Assembly: GCF_000499385.1 (NCBI RefSeq)
Contig: NW_013651938.1
Coordinates: 1-11,381 of the forward strand
Source of the DNA: Eimeria necatrix
Taxonomy: Eukaryota; Apicomplexa; Conoidasida; Eucoccidiorida; Eimeriidae
Direction: 5' to 3'
Length of the DNA stretch: 11,381 nucleotides
The notes under the pieces were generated by a model that was not told the origin of the DNA, made no database searches, and saw only the letters and a program-made list of their open reading frames with translations. The position numbers and the translations under genes are program-made. Positions 1 through 7,531 of the stretch are shown here, one piece after another; position 1 is the stretch's first letter; each line of letters opens with the position of its first letter.

Positions 1-339
1 CGTCGGCTGCCCCACCTCTTCACGTGGCAAATGCGTCGCACTTTCTGAATTCCACGCCTCCAGAAGCGTCTCAGCAACAATACTGTTTCGCAGTGCACAG
101 GCCAAGTAAACGAACAGGGAACGCACAGGTCCAGTAGACGACGCTGTTGCACTGCTGATAGAGAGAGCAACTTCTTGACTCGTCAGTTCAAGGCGCTCGG
201 GCGTTTGTCAGCTAAGGCACAAGGCGCCACTGTTTTAGTCGTGGCCAAGACAATTTCACGATAGCAAGGCAGCACTGCACTGTCTACCTTCCAGAGGAGA
301 TCAGTGGCGTTCGGTTACTGGTCTCTTCATGCTCCACGC
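1..339 (+). repeat. Direct repeat copy 1 (truncated by window start)
   Basis: Compared base by base, this segment is identical to 1726-2064 (339 of 339). At 340 the copies differ (C here, G at 2065). The next five bases (gttgt) agree again, then the sequences diverge completely: here tttgtgggg follows, there ccgccagc. The short shared gttgt at the junction could be microhomology from the duplication event. Confidence 0.95.
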
Positions 340-518
340 CGTTGTTTTGTGGGGATTGGTTTAATGCACGGCCTATTGCACCGTTAGAAATCACTGGTGC
401 ATTGTCTTCAAAAGCACCGACTGGATACGCGGAGCCCGTTGTGGCGTGTCGCTAGGCTTAGGGCACAATTTTTCTGTTCCCTACAAATCTTTACGCAGCC
501 AGTGGTTTTGTTCTCTGG

Positions 519-544
519 GAGGCACAGAAATGAGGCACAGAAAT
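519..544 (+). repeat. 13-bp perfect micro-tandem (gaggcacagaaat x2)
   Basis: gaggcacagaaat occurs at 519-531 and again at 532-544, and both copies are followed by g. It lies inside the 1725-bp unit and is probably a slippage duplication. Confidence 0.9.
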
Positions 545-660
545 GCAGCGCTGTGCGTGGTGGCGCAGTGATCATGGAGGCACGACGTAGCGCGACAGCA
601 ACTTGGGACACGCTGGGCTATTTTCAGTTGACTAGGAGCCACAAGTGCGCCTTGAAGGAG

Positions 661-1200
661 CACAAACACGTCCCGGAGTCATAATGCCACCCCCTCAACG
701 CCCGAAATTCTTGCGCGCTGCTTCCCTCTACGGCAGCCTACTCCTGCCAATGACCGCCACCAAAGAAAACAGATGCTGCTCCCCTCTTCAGCAGCCACAG
801 CCAACAGCCGCAACACCCCAAATTCGAACTTAAGCGTCCGTCGTCCTATATTGACGACGCTTCTGTGCTTGCCTCTTCAGAAATGCCGCAGGCTTGTGTC
901 AACGCAGCTCCCGTGACAAAGCGTCCAACCTCGCACCACTGCACTGCATGCTTGCGAGCGCCAGATGACGTCCAAATACTTGCGTAAAACGATTACAAGT
1001 GTCGTGCAAATCAAGCCTTGTCGAACAACCTCACATCAAGGACTAATGTGCCAGACTCGAACAAGCCCCAAGATCCACCACGTGCAGGCCATAAGTTGTT
1101 GCTGTATTCCGCTCAAGCCGCGCCCACCACAACCGGTGCGGCCAACGAGCCAAAGACCATCTGCGTAGCCCTCCAATTTCGCTGTACGCACTTTGCCATG
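661..1200 (+). other. C-rich, G-poor strand-asymmetric stretch
   Basis: A hand count over nine 60-base lines gives about 190 C against about 107 G on the plus strand, a (G-C)/(G+C) near -0.28. The stretch reads as many cca, caa and gcc words, for example around 781-830. No frame across it is convincingly coding. Such skew can mark transcription direction, an untranslated region or a degenerate low-complexity tract; the sequence does not decide between these. Confidence 0.6.
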
Positions 1201-1725
1201 CAAGGAGCAACGGGATGAGCCATTGCTCTTCCTGTTTGCATTGACACAAACTCATCATGGATATTCAAGAGCCTTGTTCAGTGAAAATCCAACCGGGCAG
1301 CAACGCCCACAATTGCAACTCAGCAGATATCAGGCCTGTAATTATTACAAACAGACCAGCACAATACAGTTCTTGCAAGCGCATTTCTCTGCTGTTAGCT
1401 GCCGCAGCCCGCAATTCAGCAAACCGAAAAGAGTTGCGTCTTGCCTCATGGACGTGACGCCGATGCAGTTGATCAGAGTATTCTCAAGCAGCCAGGCAAG
1501 GCCGGAATATTGCTGCAGGCTGCCCAGAACCTGCCCCAACGCGCACGCTGCAAGATCCGCAACTCGTAGCGCCAAGTATAATGCTCTGTCCAAATCAATC
1601 GATGCCTAACAGGACAATTAGCGCATGGTCCAAAAGTGCCATGCGGCAAGTTACTGCACAACGGAATTGACTCGAAGCACTGCGGCAAGCATTCTACGAA
1701 CTAACAAGCGGGAAAAGCAGATGAA

Positions 1726-2064
1726 CGTCGGCTGCCCCACCTCTTCACGTGGCAAATGCGTCGCACTTTCTGAATTCCACGCCTCCAGAAGCGTCTCAGC
1801 AACAATACTGTTTCGCAGTGCACAGGCCAAGTAAACGAACAGGGAACGCACAGGTCCAGTAGACGACGCTGTTGCACTGCTGATAGAGAGAGCAACTTCT
1901 TGACTCGTCAGTTCAAGGCGCTCGGGCGTTTGTCAGCTAAGGCACAAGGCGCCACTGTTTTAGTCGTGGCCAAGACAATTTCACGATAGCAAGGCAGCAC
2001 TGCACTGTCTACCTTCCAGAGGAGATCAGTGGCGTTCGGTTACTGGTCTCTTCATGCTCCACGC
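1726..2064 (+). repeat. Direct repeat copy 2 (terminal partial unit)
   Basis: Exact copy of 1-339. It begins directly after cagatgaa and stops at 2064, where the sequence changes to unique DNA (ccgccagcttgc after gttgt). This looks like the partial last unit at the right edge of the tandem array. Absence of any substitution argues for very recent duplication, ongoing homogenisation or an assembly artefact. Confidence 0.95.
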
Positions 2065-2730
2065 GGTTGTCCGCCAGCTTGCACTTAATTTAAGAAAGCT
2101 TCTCATGTTTCATCTGGGGTTGTTGCACCTGTGCGACGAAGTGTGTCATAGGTGACATGTACAATTGACGCCGAAGTAACCCTAATGTCAGAAATGCATG
2201 TCCGATTAACAAGTTTTGTTACCAAGGCGTGCATACGTGTGATTCATATGAAGTGTTTGTATTCACAAATTGTGCTTGAACAGAATTTTCCAGGCTTTGA
2301 GAAGAGGACCTGATGTCAGTGAAAGATTACGTTATTTTCTGACTGACTGCCGCTGTGCACAGCAACCCAGTGGGTCATTTGCCACTGTTCAATCAGGTGA
2401 CTAGTCCTGCCCCACGCAAAAACGTCCAAAATGTTGTGCAGTTCCAACGCTCAAAGGGAAACCCCCGCATAGCTGTGGTAAAGGCATCAAGAAAATCGTC
2501 AGAAGCCACTCGAAATGGTTGGATTAAGTAGACGTAGGACTCGCTTCCGAGTCCGCAGAAGGATCCAGGCTGGCTGGTACTCCAGCTTGGTGCGTAGCCT
2601 ACTCGTCTTCACCTGGTGCCAATGAGCACAATAGCACCGTCGCGATAAGGAAAGTTTTTGCTGTGGAAATCTCGTTCTTAGTCTATTGGTAGCTCGTTTA
2701 ATGAGACAGGCTGCAGCTGTATATCAATGA

Positions 2731-2772
2731 CGGCACCTTGACAGTATCACATTTGTGACACCTGTCATGCCG
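2731..2772. repeat. Hairpin with 11-bp bulged outer stem and inner stem
   Basis: cggca (2731-2735) plus tgacag (2739-2744) pair with ctgtca (2762-2767) plus tgccg (2768-2772), leaving a cct bulge on the left arm. Inside, tcac (2747-2750) pairs with gtga (2755-2758) around attt. This 15-bp fold has no coding context. It could be a structured RNA segment, a fold-back element tip or chance. Confidence 0.6.
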
Positions 2773-3763
2773 CGTTTTACCGCTGTGTCAAAATCTATTT
2801 AAATGAGATAATTCCTGTACTTGCAGTCGCAGTCGACACATCGAAAAGGCGGCATCTGTGGTTTCATATTCAGCACACATGGCAGTGGGCCACACAATGC
2901 CACAACGCTGTGACTGTCTGTGAGTGATCTGTCCCAAGGAAATACGCATCGCCGCGACTTACCAGTAAGGCTGCTTTTTACAGCGACTCAAACGTAGAAG
3001 CATTCATAGTGGACGAAACAGCTGAAACTAGTCGTAAAACGTTGTTGCCGCAAAGCGGCACTTGTGCTCTTCACTGCAACACATCAGCACACAACTGGTA
3101 AGAAGTATGGCAAAGGTTGTTCCTATTTTTGCGACGCATCAGGCGAGATATGCGACTTAGGAATGGCCTGTTTTACCAAGTAGAATAAGCATCGCAGCTG
3201 GTGTGGATAGCAAGAAAATCTTTGTTCCGTAATGTTCTACACATACGGAAGCACAATCCTGCTCGGAGCTTGCTCAACTGCTGATGTTCGTTCGATTCGT
3301 GTTCCTTCTCTGGTTTTTGTCGTAAGAGCCAAGTGACCCTTACTGTTTTGTTGCGCTCCCTCACAGAAGTCCAACATTCAATCTGCTTGATACGTCCTGC
3401 TTAAATACACTTTGCTGCAGAAAGCGTTGCATCACGGTAGTGCCTTCTAATCAGCACGCTGCTGTTGCCACCATAACAATCCAGGCGGTGGATCTAACGC
3501 AATACCGCTGCAGATTCTGGCAAACTGTGTATTGCAAATGCATGCATCAACCCTTTGCATACTCAACGTCACCTACTGCTACGTAGCTGGTGTCGCTGAG
3601 TGTTCGCCACACTACTACCAGAAGCATACTGGAAGCATGTAGACTTTCCGGGAATCACTCCAAGCATCACGCAGCCTTCGTTGGGCAAATGAGGCAACTT
3701 TTCAGATGCATATCCATGTCCTCTACAATATCAATATTGTTCAAGTATCACCAACGCCACCAA

Positions 3764-3783
3764 TCGCCTTCGCCGCAAGGCGA
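3764..3783. repeat. GC-rich 7-bp hairpin
   Basis: tcgcctt (3764-3770) and aaggcga (3777-3783) are exact reverse complements around a cgccgc loop. A separate dyad, acaatat/atattgt around ca, lies just upstream at 3725-3740. Both are short and may be chance. Confidence 0.5.
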
Positions 3784-3890
3784 CGCCCTGATAAGTGATA
3801 AAGAATTGGCGTTCCATCGCTTCATGCTTGCCAAAAGAGACGGTGCTGGGGGCTCTAAAACATGACGGCTGACTCTGATGCTTTACAAAC

Positions 3891-3972
3891 CAAATGGGCT
3901 TCAAAAGTTCTTCCTCGAGCCTCATTCCGACCAACAACTATTGACGGACACAAAAGTTGAGAAGCCCATTTG
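3891..3972. repeat. Inverted repeat, 12-bp perfect arms
   Basis: caaatgggcttc (3891-3902) is the exact reverse complement of gaagcccatttg (3961-3972), separated by 58 bases. The flanks do not pair further. A 12-bp pair at this spacing is uncommon by chance in a window of this size but not decisive. Confidence 0.65.
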
Positions 3973-4360
3973 TTCTGGCAGCACCCCCAACGCATGTAGA
4001 AGTGCTTCTACCTCACCCCGATTAACAAACCACGAAACGCCGCATGCAGTTCTACTAAAACTCATTCAAGTTAATACGTTGCAGCTGTTACCATTCGCTT
4101 CGGTCCACATCTGTCAAAGAGCACTGGTGCTTTTTCAGTAGATCCCTTTCACAGAAATGCCGCAATACTAATTCTTCCTGCCTTAGTGATTGATAAGACT
4201 CCAGCTACAAAGCGTTTGGAAGCCACACACTGACCATGAATACCAACTGGCTGCAGCAATCTAATTTGGGTGAAGGAGCCAAGAGAATCTGAACACGGGT
4301 GTGCCATTCTCATTTGGCTTTGAGCGCCTACCAAAAAATGCCAACAGAAAGTACTAACTT

Positions 4361-4366
4361 TTTATT
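4361..4366 (-). terminator. Possible polyadenylation signal (AATAAA)
   Basis: The minus strand reads AATAAA six bases after the TAG stop of the 4373-4813 frame. It fits a compact 3' end for that gene. Canonical AATAAA is not strictly conserved in apicomplexans, so this is supportive only. Confidence 0.3.
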
Positions 4367-4372
4367 GATGTC

Positions 4373-4813
4373 CTAAAATACCACTTTCACATGATAGTCT
4401 CTTACATCAAAATTATCAAAATGTGAGTCGCGCATAGACGGGCTGCCTGTTTCCTTTGCTGCTGCCTGACGACTTACGAAGCAGGATTTTCCACTCGTTG
4501 CCAGCCGACGAGATACTCCGCCGTTTCCTGTTGCTTCTTCATTGGCAGTAATTGCCTTAAAACATTGCATCACGAGGAAGGCAACGGTTAATGCCGCTGC
4601 GAGAGCTGTTAGTAGCTTTAAGGACCACATATGCCGCTGATGCCAGCGAAGTAAGGCAGATCTGCTCAGATACCGCGTTGTATCTGTATGCTTCGTAGAG
4701 GTTTCCGCCTGATCGACGAGTGATGAAATTATCGGCACAGGTAGGTTGATCTCTGTGGCGAGAGTTGCCACGAGGAGTGTAAAGGCAATGGTGGGCTCTA
4801 AAAAGCGATGCAT
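4373..4813 (-). CDS. Putative small secreted/membrane protein with RRLAT (TEXEL-like) motif
   Basis: This is a 146-residue open frame, read from the first ATG after an in-frame stop (TGA at 4849-4847). The start sits in a GAAAATG context, typical of apicomplexan starts. Residues about 7-19 (PTIAFTLLVATLA) form a signal-peptide-like hydrophobic segment. Residues 65-85 (LKLLTALAAALTVAFLVMQCF) form a clear membrane segment, preceded by a basic/aromatic stretch (RWHQRHMW). Residues 102-106 are RRLAT, resembling the TEXEL motif (RRLAE in Toxoplasma, cut by the protease ASP5), with Thr instead of the acidic last residue. The tail is polar. No enzyme domain is visible. A good splice donor (GTAAGA, from 4405 leftwards) follows residue 136, so this may be only exon 1; alternatively the frame ends at the TAG and AATAAA follows. 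I infer an exported or secretory-pathway coccidian protein. The family is not recognised. Confidence 0.5.
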   Translation of the reverse strand: MHRFLEPTIAFTLLVATLATEINLPVPIISSLVDQAETSTKHTDTTRYLSRSALLRWHQRHMWSLKLLTALAAALTVAFLVMQCFKAITANEEATGNGGVSRRLATSGKSCFVSRQAAAKETGSPSMRDSHFDNFDVRDYHVKVVF

Positions 4814-4889
4814 TTTCAAGCGAAAATGTTGTTGTGTTAATTTTAATCAGAGTCTATAATTCGATCATAGTGCAATAGCTTTGCAGCAG
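4814..4889 (-). promoter_or_regulatory. Short intergenic leader with TATA-like word
   Basis: Only 76 bases separate the stop of the upstream 189-codon frame from the ATG at 4813. On the minus strand the stretch contains AATTATAGA (around 4852-4860), then an A/C-rich leader (AACACAACAACA) just before the start. If the two frames are separate genes this would have to hold the promoter and 5' untranslated region, which is tight. Called only as a candidate. Confidence 0.2.
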
Positions 4890-5459
4890 TCAAGATACGG
4901 GACTTCGCTCATGTGTGCCATGGGGCTCTGCTGGAGTAGGGCGAAGAACAGCGTACCGTGTCTTGTAAGCCTGCACAATGGAGACGAAATATTTTCTTCC
5001 TATCATGCGAGTAACATCACAAGTCTGTTTCTTTTGGTTATTCGAGCAGTTCTTTGTTGCTGAGCGTCGCATCCTAGCGATGGACCTGTAAAGTATGCCA
5101 CACAGGTTGGTATCGACGTGGCCTGGCATGTCGTGCAGGCTTATGTTGAAGCCCAGCACATTAATGAACCGAGCATTGAATTGAACTACCTCGTGATATT
5201 GTTGAGCATATATAAACTTATGAAAGGGATCTTGCACAGCGCTCCAAGGAACGAACGGTGAATGCCAGGCCAGTCGACCTGTGATATAGCAATCCCACTG
5301 AATTTTTGAAATATACATTGGCTCGTTTAAGTTTATGTTATATGCCTCTATTATGCCCCAGTGAGTTTCCGTGGATTTTGACTGCTGTCGTCTGCTATCT
5401 GCTACATAGTTTCTCAAAAGAAGGAAGTGTTGTATTGCTTGGACAAGACTTAAGGCCAT
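4890..5459 (-). CDS. Hypothetical protein, 189-codon open frame, unrecognised
   Basis: This is the longest open frame in the window. It starts at a true ATG (5459) ten codons after an in-frame TAA and ends with TGA. By a rough estimate, a chance frame of this length is unlikely in 11 kb of this composition. The predicted protein has no obvious signal peptide or long membrane span. Residues about 30-125 are rich in Trp, Tyr, His and Phe with regularly spaced hydrophobics (for example ITGRLAWHSPFVPW, then FNARFINVLGFNISLHDMPG), which looks like a folded domain. The last third turns basic and Ser/Asn/Lys rich (RMRRSATKNCSNNQKKQ) and may be intron read-through: GT words such as GAGGTAGTT and ACAGGTCC could serve as donors. 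I do not recognise a family. It shares strand with the downstream RRLAT frame but is in a different reading frame. Confidence 0.35.
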   Translation of the reverse strand: MALSLVQAIQHFLLLRNYVADSRRQQSKSTETHWGIIEAYNINLNEPMYISKIQWDCYITGRLAWHSPFVPWSAVQDPFHKFIYAQQYHEVVQFNARFINVLGFNISLHDMPGHVDTNLCGILYRSIARMRRSATKNCSNNQKKQTCDVTRMIGRKYFVSIVQAYKTRYAVLRPTPAEPHGTHERSPVS

Positions 5460-5572
5460 ACAAGCACCAACGTTAACATTAGGGGCATCTTATTCTTCAG
5501 TCTATGTAAGCAAACTATTCAATAGCTGTCCTGCATCATTGGACAGACAACTATCCCATTAAGGCACACTCT

Positions 5573-5594
5573 GGGTTTGGGTGGTGGGTTTGGG
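5573..5594 (+). other. G-quadruplex motif / telomere-like G tract
   Basis: Four GGG runs (5573-5575, 5579-5581, 5586-5588, 5592-5594) are separated by ttt, tggt and ttt. This is a strong intramolecular G-quadruplex pattern built from a 13-bp direct repeat, gggtttgggtgg plus one base, occurring twice. The GGGTTT unit resembles a degenerate TTTAGGG-type telomeric repeat. It lies about 115 bases outside the start of the minus-strand 189-codon frame, on the opposite strand, a typical promoter-proximal position. Confidence 0.8.
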
Positions 5595-5599
5595 TGGCG

Positions 5600-6400
5600 A
5601 CAATGGTAACTTACAATGTGCGTTGAAGTGGCACTTCTATTCTAACATTTTGGTTGTTTTGATGCCGTATGGTAGATTTTTCAAGGACCGGAACACTATG
5701 AACAGCGCAAGCAAATGGAAAAAAACAGAATAAATTTCAGTCGGAAAGTTGGCCCGTCATAACGCACACCACGGGAAGCAACGGGGTGATGAAAGAAACT
5801 GAGTCAAGAAGACCTCGAAGAACCCCTACCATTTATTATTAACAAACGGAGGCACGTTAAGGCCGTTCCACCAAAGGCATGCTAAGGGTACAAATCAACA
5901 GAATTCGCCACTCAACACTTTTTGGTTTTAGCTTTCACGTTTGACTTTCCTGAAGCCTAGCCTTTTACTGCTAACATCGTGGAGGCATGGACTTTGTGCG
6001 TTTTACCTGGCGCTTCCCGCCTTTTAGAGACGCTGCTTTCAACTAGTTTTTACATTGTACTGGTGGGAGACGATTCGTTCGTATCTTTTCTGTGCTACGT
6101 CTCACTTGTAGCCTTATGCCTTCCACTCCCCAAGTATTCAAGATTCTGTTTCTTAAACCAGTTGCTTTCTTGCTTTGCATTGCATGCGTTACTGTGAATG
6201 AACGCTTTGAGGACTTTCTACATTTCACACCTTCCAAGCGCTAGCTTTTCACTTTCTCACGCCAAAAGCTTCGCATTTCACCTTTTTGATATGGCAGGTT
6301 TTGCCTGATGCGCAGCATCATTCTCTCTTCTACATTACTGTAAGCATGCTTTCTACCTGTCAGGTTTGCGCGCAAAGAAAACCTATACACTGCCGAACAA
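5600..6400. other. Stretch without recognised gene
   Basis: Only short frames are present. The longest hydrophobic one (5979-6197, plus) starts at GTG and is not convincing as a protein. A TGCATGC word occurs at 6181-6187. I see no repeat or RNA gene here. Confidence 0.4.
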
Positions 6401-6406
6401 TGAGTG

Positions 6407-6805
6407 TCATTGAATACACGGCCCAAATCGCCGTCTCGTAAAACCTTCATCTAGGGTCAGGGACATGGGCGAGCGCATTACGCACTGCGAATTTTTAAAA
6501 CACTGCGTTCCTTGTAGCGTGCGAAGTTGACTTTTCAGTGTGCCTGTAAGTGGAAGGGCCAATAAACACATGGTACCCACCTTGTCATTCGAACAGCAAA
6601 AAGTGGAAAGGCCTGCATCGCATTCTTGTGTAACGGTCTTTGGAAATTTTTCTATTCTTGCAGTTGGCCCAAGCGGTACCACCCCATGTTTCCTGCTGAG
6701 TTTCCAAGCCATCCTTTTAAAGTGTTCTCGGATACCTACCGAAAATTTACCGGAATATGGTGATGCCCATTCGTTTATCTTGCCACTCTGCTCATTCTCA
6801 CTGGT
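6407..6805 (-). other. Open segment A with RKHG block (possible exon or gene relic)
   Basis: The minus strand stays open for 132 codons from just after a TAA (6808-6806) to a stop at 6407. The first ATG is at 6712. The part upstream of that ATG also looks protein-like, with INEWASPYSGKFSVGIREHF just before it, so an exon entered by splicing is possible. Then follows WKLSRKHGVVPLGPT, with RKHG encoded at 6694-6683. A related block occurs in segment B (6775-7047), about 239 bases away and in another frame. The downstream part is Cys-rich and less convincing, and may be intronic. No known domain is recognised. It could equally be decayed repeat DNA. Confidence 0.3.
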
Positions 6806-7047
6806 TTAAATGCACAAAGAGAGCTGGAGAGGCAAATTTGCGAGCTAAGAGGGCGTACAGCCAGCCAATGCGCGAGTAGGAATTTTAGATCGTTTGGCTG
6901 CACACTTGGAGCCACAAATGCCCCATGCTTCCTCCCAATTTTAATCTTGACCTTAAGGGTACTAGTAGCCATTTCTCTAGATACAGACGTATCTAGAAAT
7001 GCGTCTCCATACAAGTCACTGTGAACCAGGGACCAGAATATGAGCAA
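6775..7047 (-). other. Open segment B with RKHG block (possible exon or gene relic)
   Basis: A 90-codon minus-strand frame contains LKVKIKIGRKHGAFVAPS at about residues 31-48, with RKHG encoded at 6933-6922. At DNA level the block AGGAAGCATGGGG matches AGGAAACATGGGG of segment A in 12 of 13 bases, and weaker similarity extends to both sides (CTT-A-GG-T upstream, then a P/G/S-rich coding continuation). The two segments therefore look like diverged copies of one short domain or repeat. The frame overlaps the end of segment A by about 30 bases and contains the hairpin 6970-7001. Confidence 0.3.
6970..7001. repeat. Hairpin, 8+5 bp stem with 2-base bulge
   Basis: ctagatac (6977-6984) pairs with gtatctag (6989-6996) around the loop agac. 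Beyond a two-base bulge (ct), cattt (6970-6974) pairs with aaatg (6997-7001). Thirteen base pairs in 32 bases make this one of the most compact folds in the window. Confidence 0.7.
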
Positions 7048-7257
7048 TCGAAAATATATTCATATTGGCGTCATGAAGGCCTATAAGCCAAATGAAACGA
7101 GCGGAAGGCAAACGTTAGCAAACTGGGAAATATGCCTGCATGTATAGAGGTGTTAACGAGACAGATCGCAGCTAGGGTCCGGCAAGCAGGCCTCCACGGT
7201 GAAGCAAAGAAGAAATTTGCTTTGCTCTGGGGAATTACGCCTTAGAGGTTTATCTTA

Positions 7258-7404
7258 ATGTTCTGGAGGCGCTGGGCCTTCGAGTTGAATAGTGTTTTGA
7301 GCCTCGTCATGGGCCACGCGTTTTCATCGGTTCAGGAGCCGCAGCCGCACGCGATACACGCCGACGTTCTTCTGAAGCCCAACAAACCGCCTGCTGCTTA
7401 CTAG
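7258..7404 (+). CDS. Small open frame or terminal exon, 48 codons, unknown
   Basis: A true ATG (7258) opens a 48-codon frame ending in TAG. It begins MFWRRWAFELN, continues through a moderately hydrophobic stretch (SVLSLVMGHAF) and ends in a Pro/Lys tail (LLKPNKPPAAY). Excluding Met and Trp codons, about 31 of 44 codons end in G or C (around 70%), clearly higher than the surrounding DNA, which favours real coding. An in-frame TAG (7243-7245) precedes it. The same bases end in AG after a moderately pyrimidine-rich run, so they could be a splice acceptor making this the last exon of a longer gene. No family is recognised. Confidence 0.3.
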   Translation: MFWRRWAFELNSVLSLVMGHAFSSVQEPQPHAIHADVLLKPNKPPAAY

Positions 7405-7531
7405 GGCGGTCTGTAACTTAAATAAGAGTTTTCTAGAGACCGCAATTAAGAAACTGACTAGCACGAATACCTATGGACGACCCTGGAAAGTGCAAGTGCA
7501 GCATCGAACAAGCCGTGTAGCAGAAAAGACA

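Larger units (their letters stand above)
1..1725. repeat. Tandem repeat unit, 1725-bp period (one full period)
   Basis: Base 1 corresponds to base 1726 and the offset of 1725 holds without any indel to the end of the shared segment, so this is one full period of a tandem (or large direct) duplication. The window starts inside the array, so the number of units and the true left boundary are unknown. Inside the unit I see no convincing gene. The longest plus-strand frame (1193-1609, 138 codons) has no ATG near its start and is followed by TAA and then TAG in the same frame. The unit also holds a 13-bp micro-tandem (519-544) and a C-rich stretch (661-1200). I infer a recent duplication or a satellite-like array; a collapsed or mis-joined assembly is the alternative. 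Confidence 0.85.
2071..4360. other. Gene-poor DNA, no recognised gene
   Basis: After the tandem array this stretch shows only short open frames (about 90 codons or fewer), mostly without an ATG at the start. The longest ATG-initiated one, 3878-4141 plus (87 codons), has no recognisable feature and contains half of an inverted repeat. A TGCATGCA word at 3539-3546 matches a motif bound by apicomplexan AP2-domain regulators but is not enriched. The hairpins at 2731-2772 and 3764-3783 and the inverted repeat at 3891/3972 are the only structures I can support; 2537-2554 is a minor 6-bp hairpin (ggactc/gagtcc). Confidence 0.5.

Noticed and set aside
637..653. ggagccacaa word also at 6909-6918, thought to be a dispersed repeat
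   Set aside because: Similarity does not extend beyond about 17 bases with two mismatches.
397..684. 95-codon plus-strand frame in the repeat unit
   Set aside because: Starts without an ATG, is overlapped by minus-strand frames and contains the 13-bp micro-tandem. Nothing in it looks conserved or domain-like.
1570..1580. gccaagtata shared with the start of the repeat at 11308
   Set aside because: Only about ten bases match before the sequences diverge; too short to call a third copy.
1193..1834. Plus-strand frames of 138 and 69 codons in the same frame inside the tandem unit
   Set aside because: No ATG near the start of the first, separated by TAA and TAG, and no protein-like domain. The second runs into the duplicated non-coding segment.
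3173..3364. 63-codon minus-strand charged frame
   Set aside because: Starts at GTG, has no homology cue, and its length is within chance expectation.
945..6187. TGCATGC words (945-951, 3539-3546, 4042-4048, 6181-6187) as AP2 regulatory sites
   Set aside because: About one to two would be expected by chance on both strands, and none sits at a clear distance from a credible start.
5979..6197. 72-codon hydrophobic plus-strand frame, considered as a membrane protein
   Set aside because: No ATG start. The hydrophobicity follows from T-rich DNA, and the ATG at 5988 is in another frame and closes after about 19 codons.
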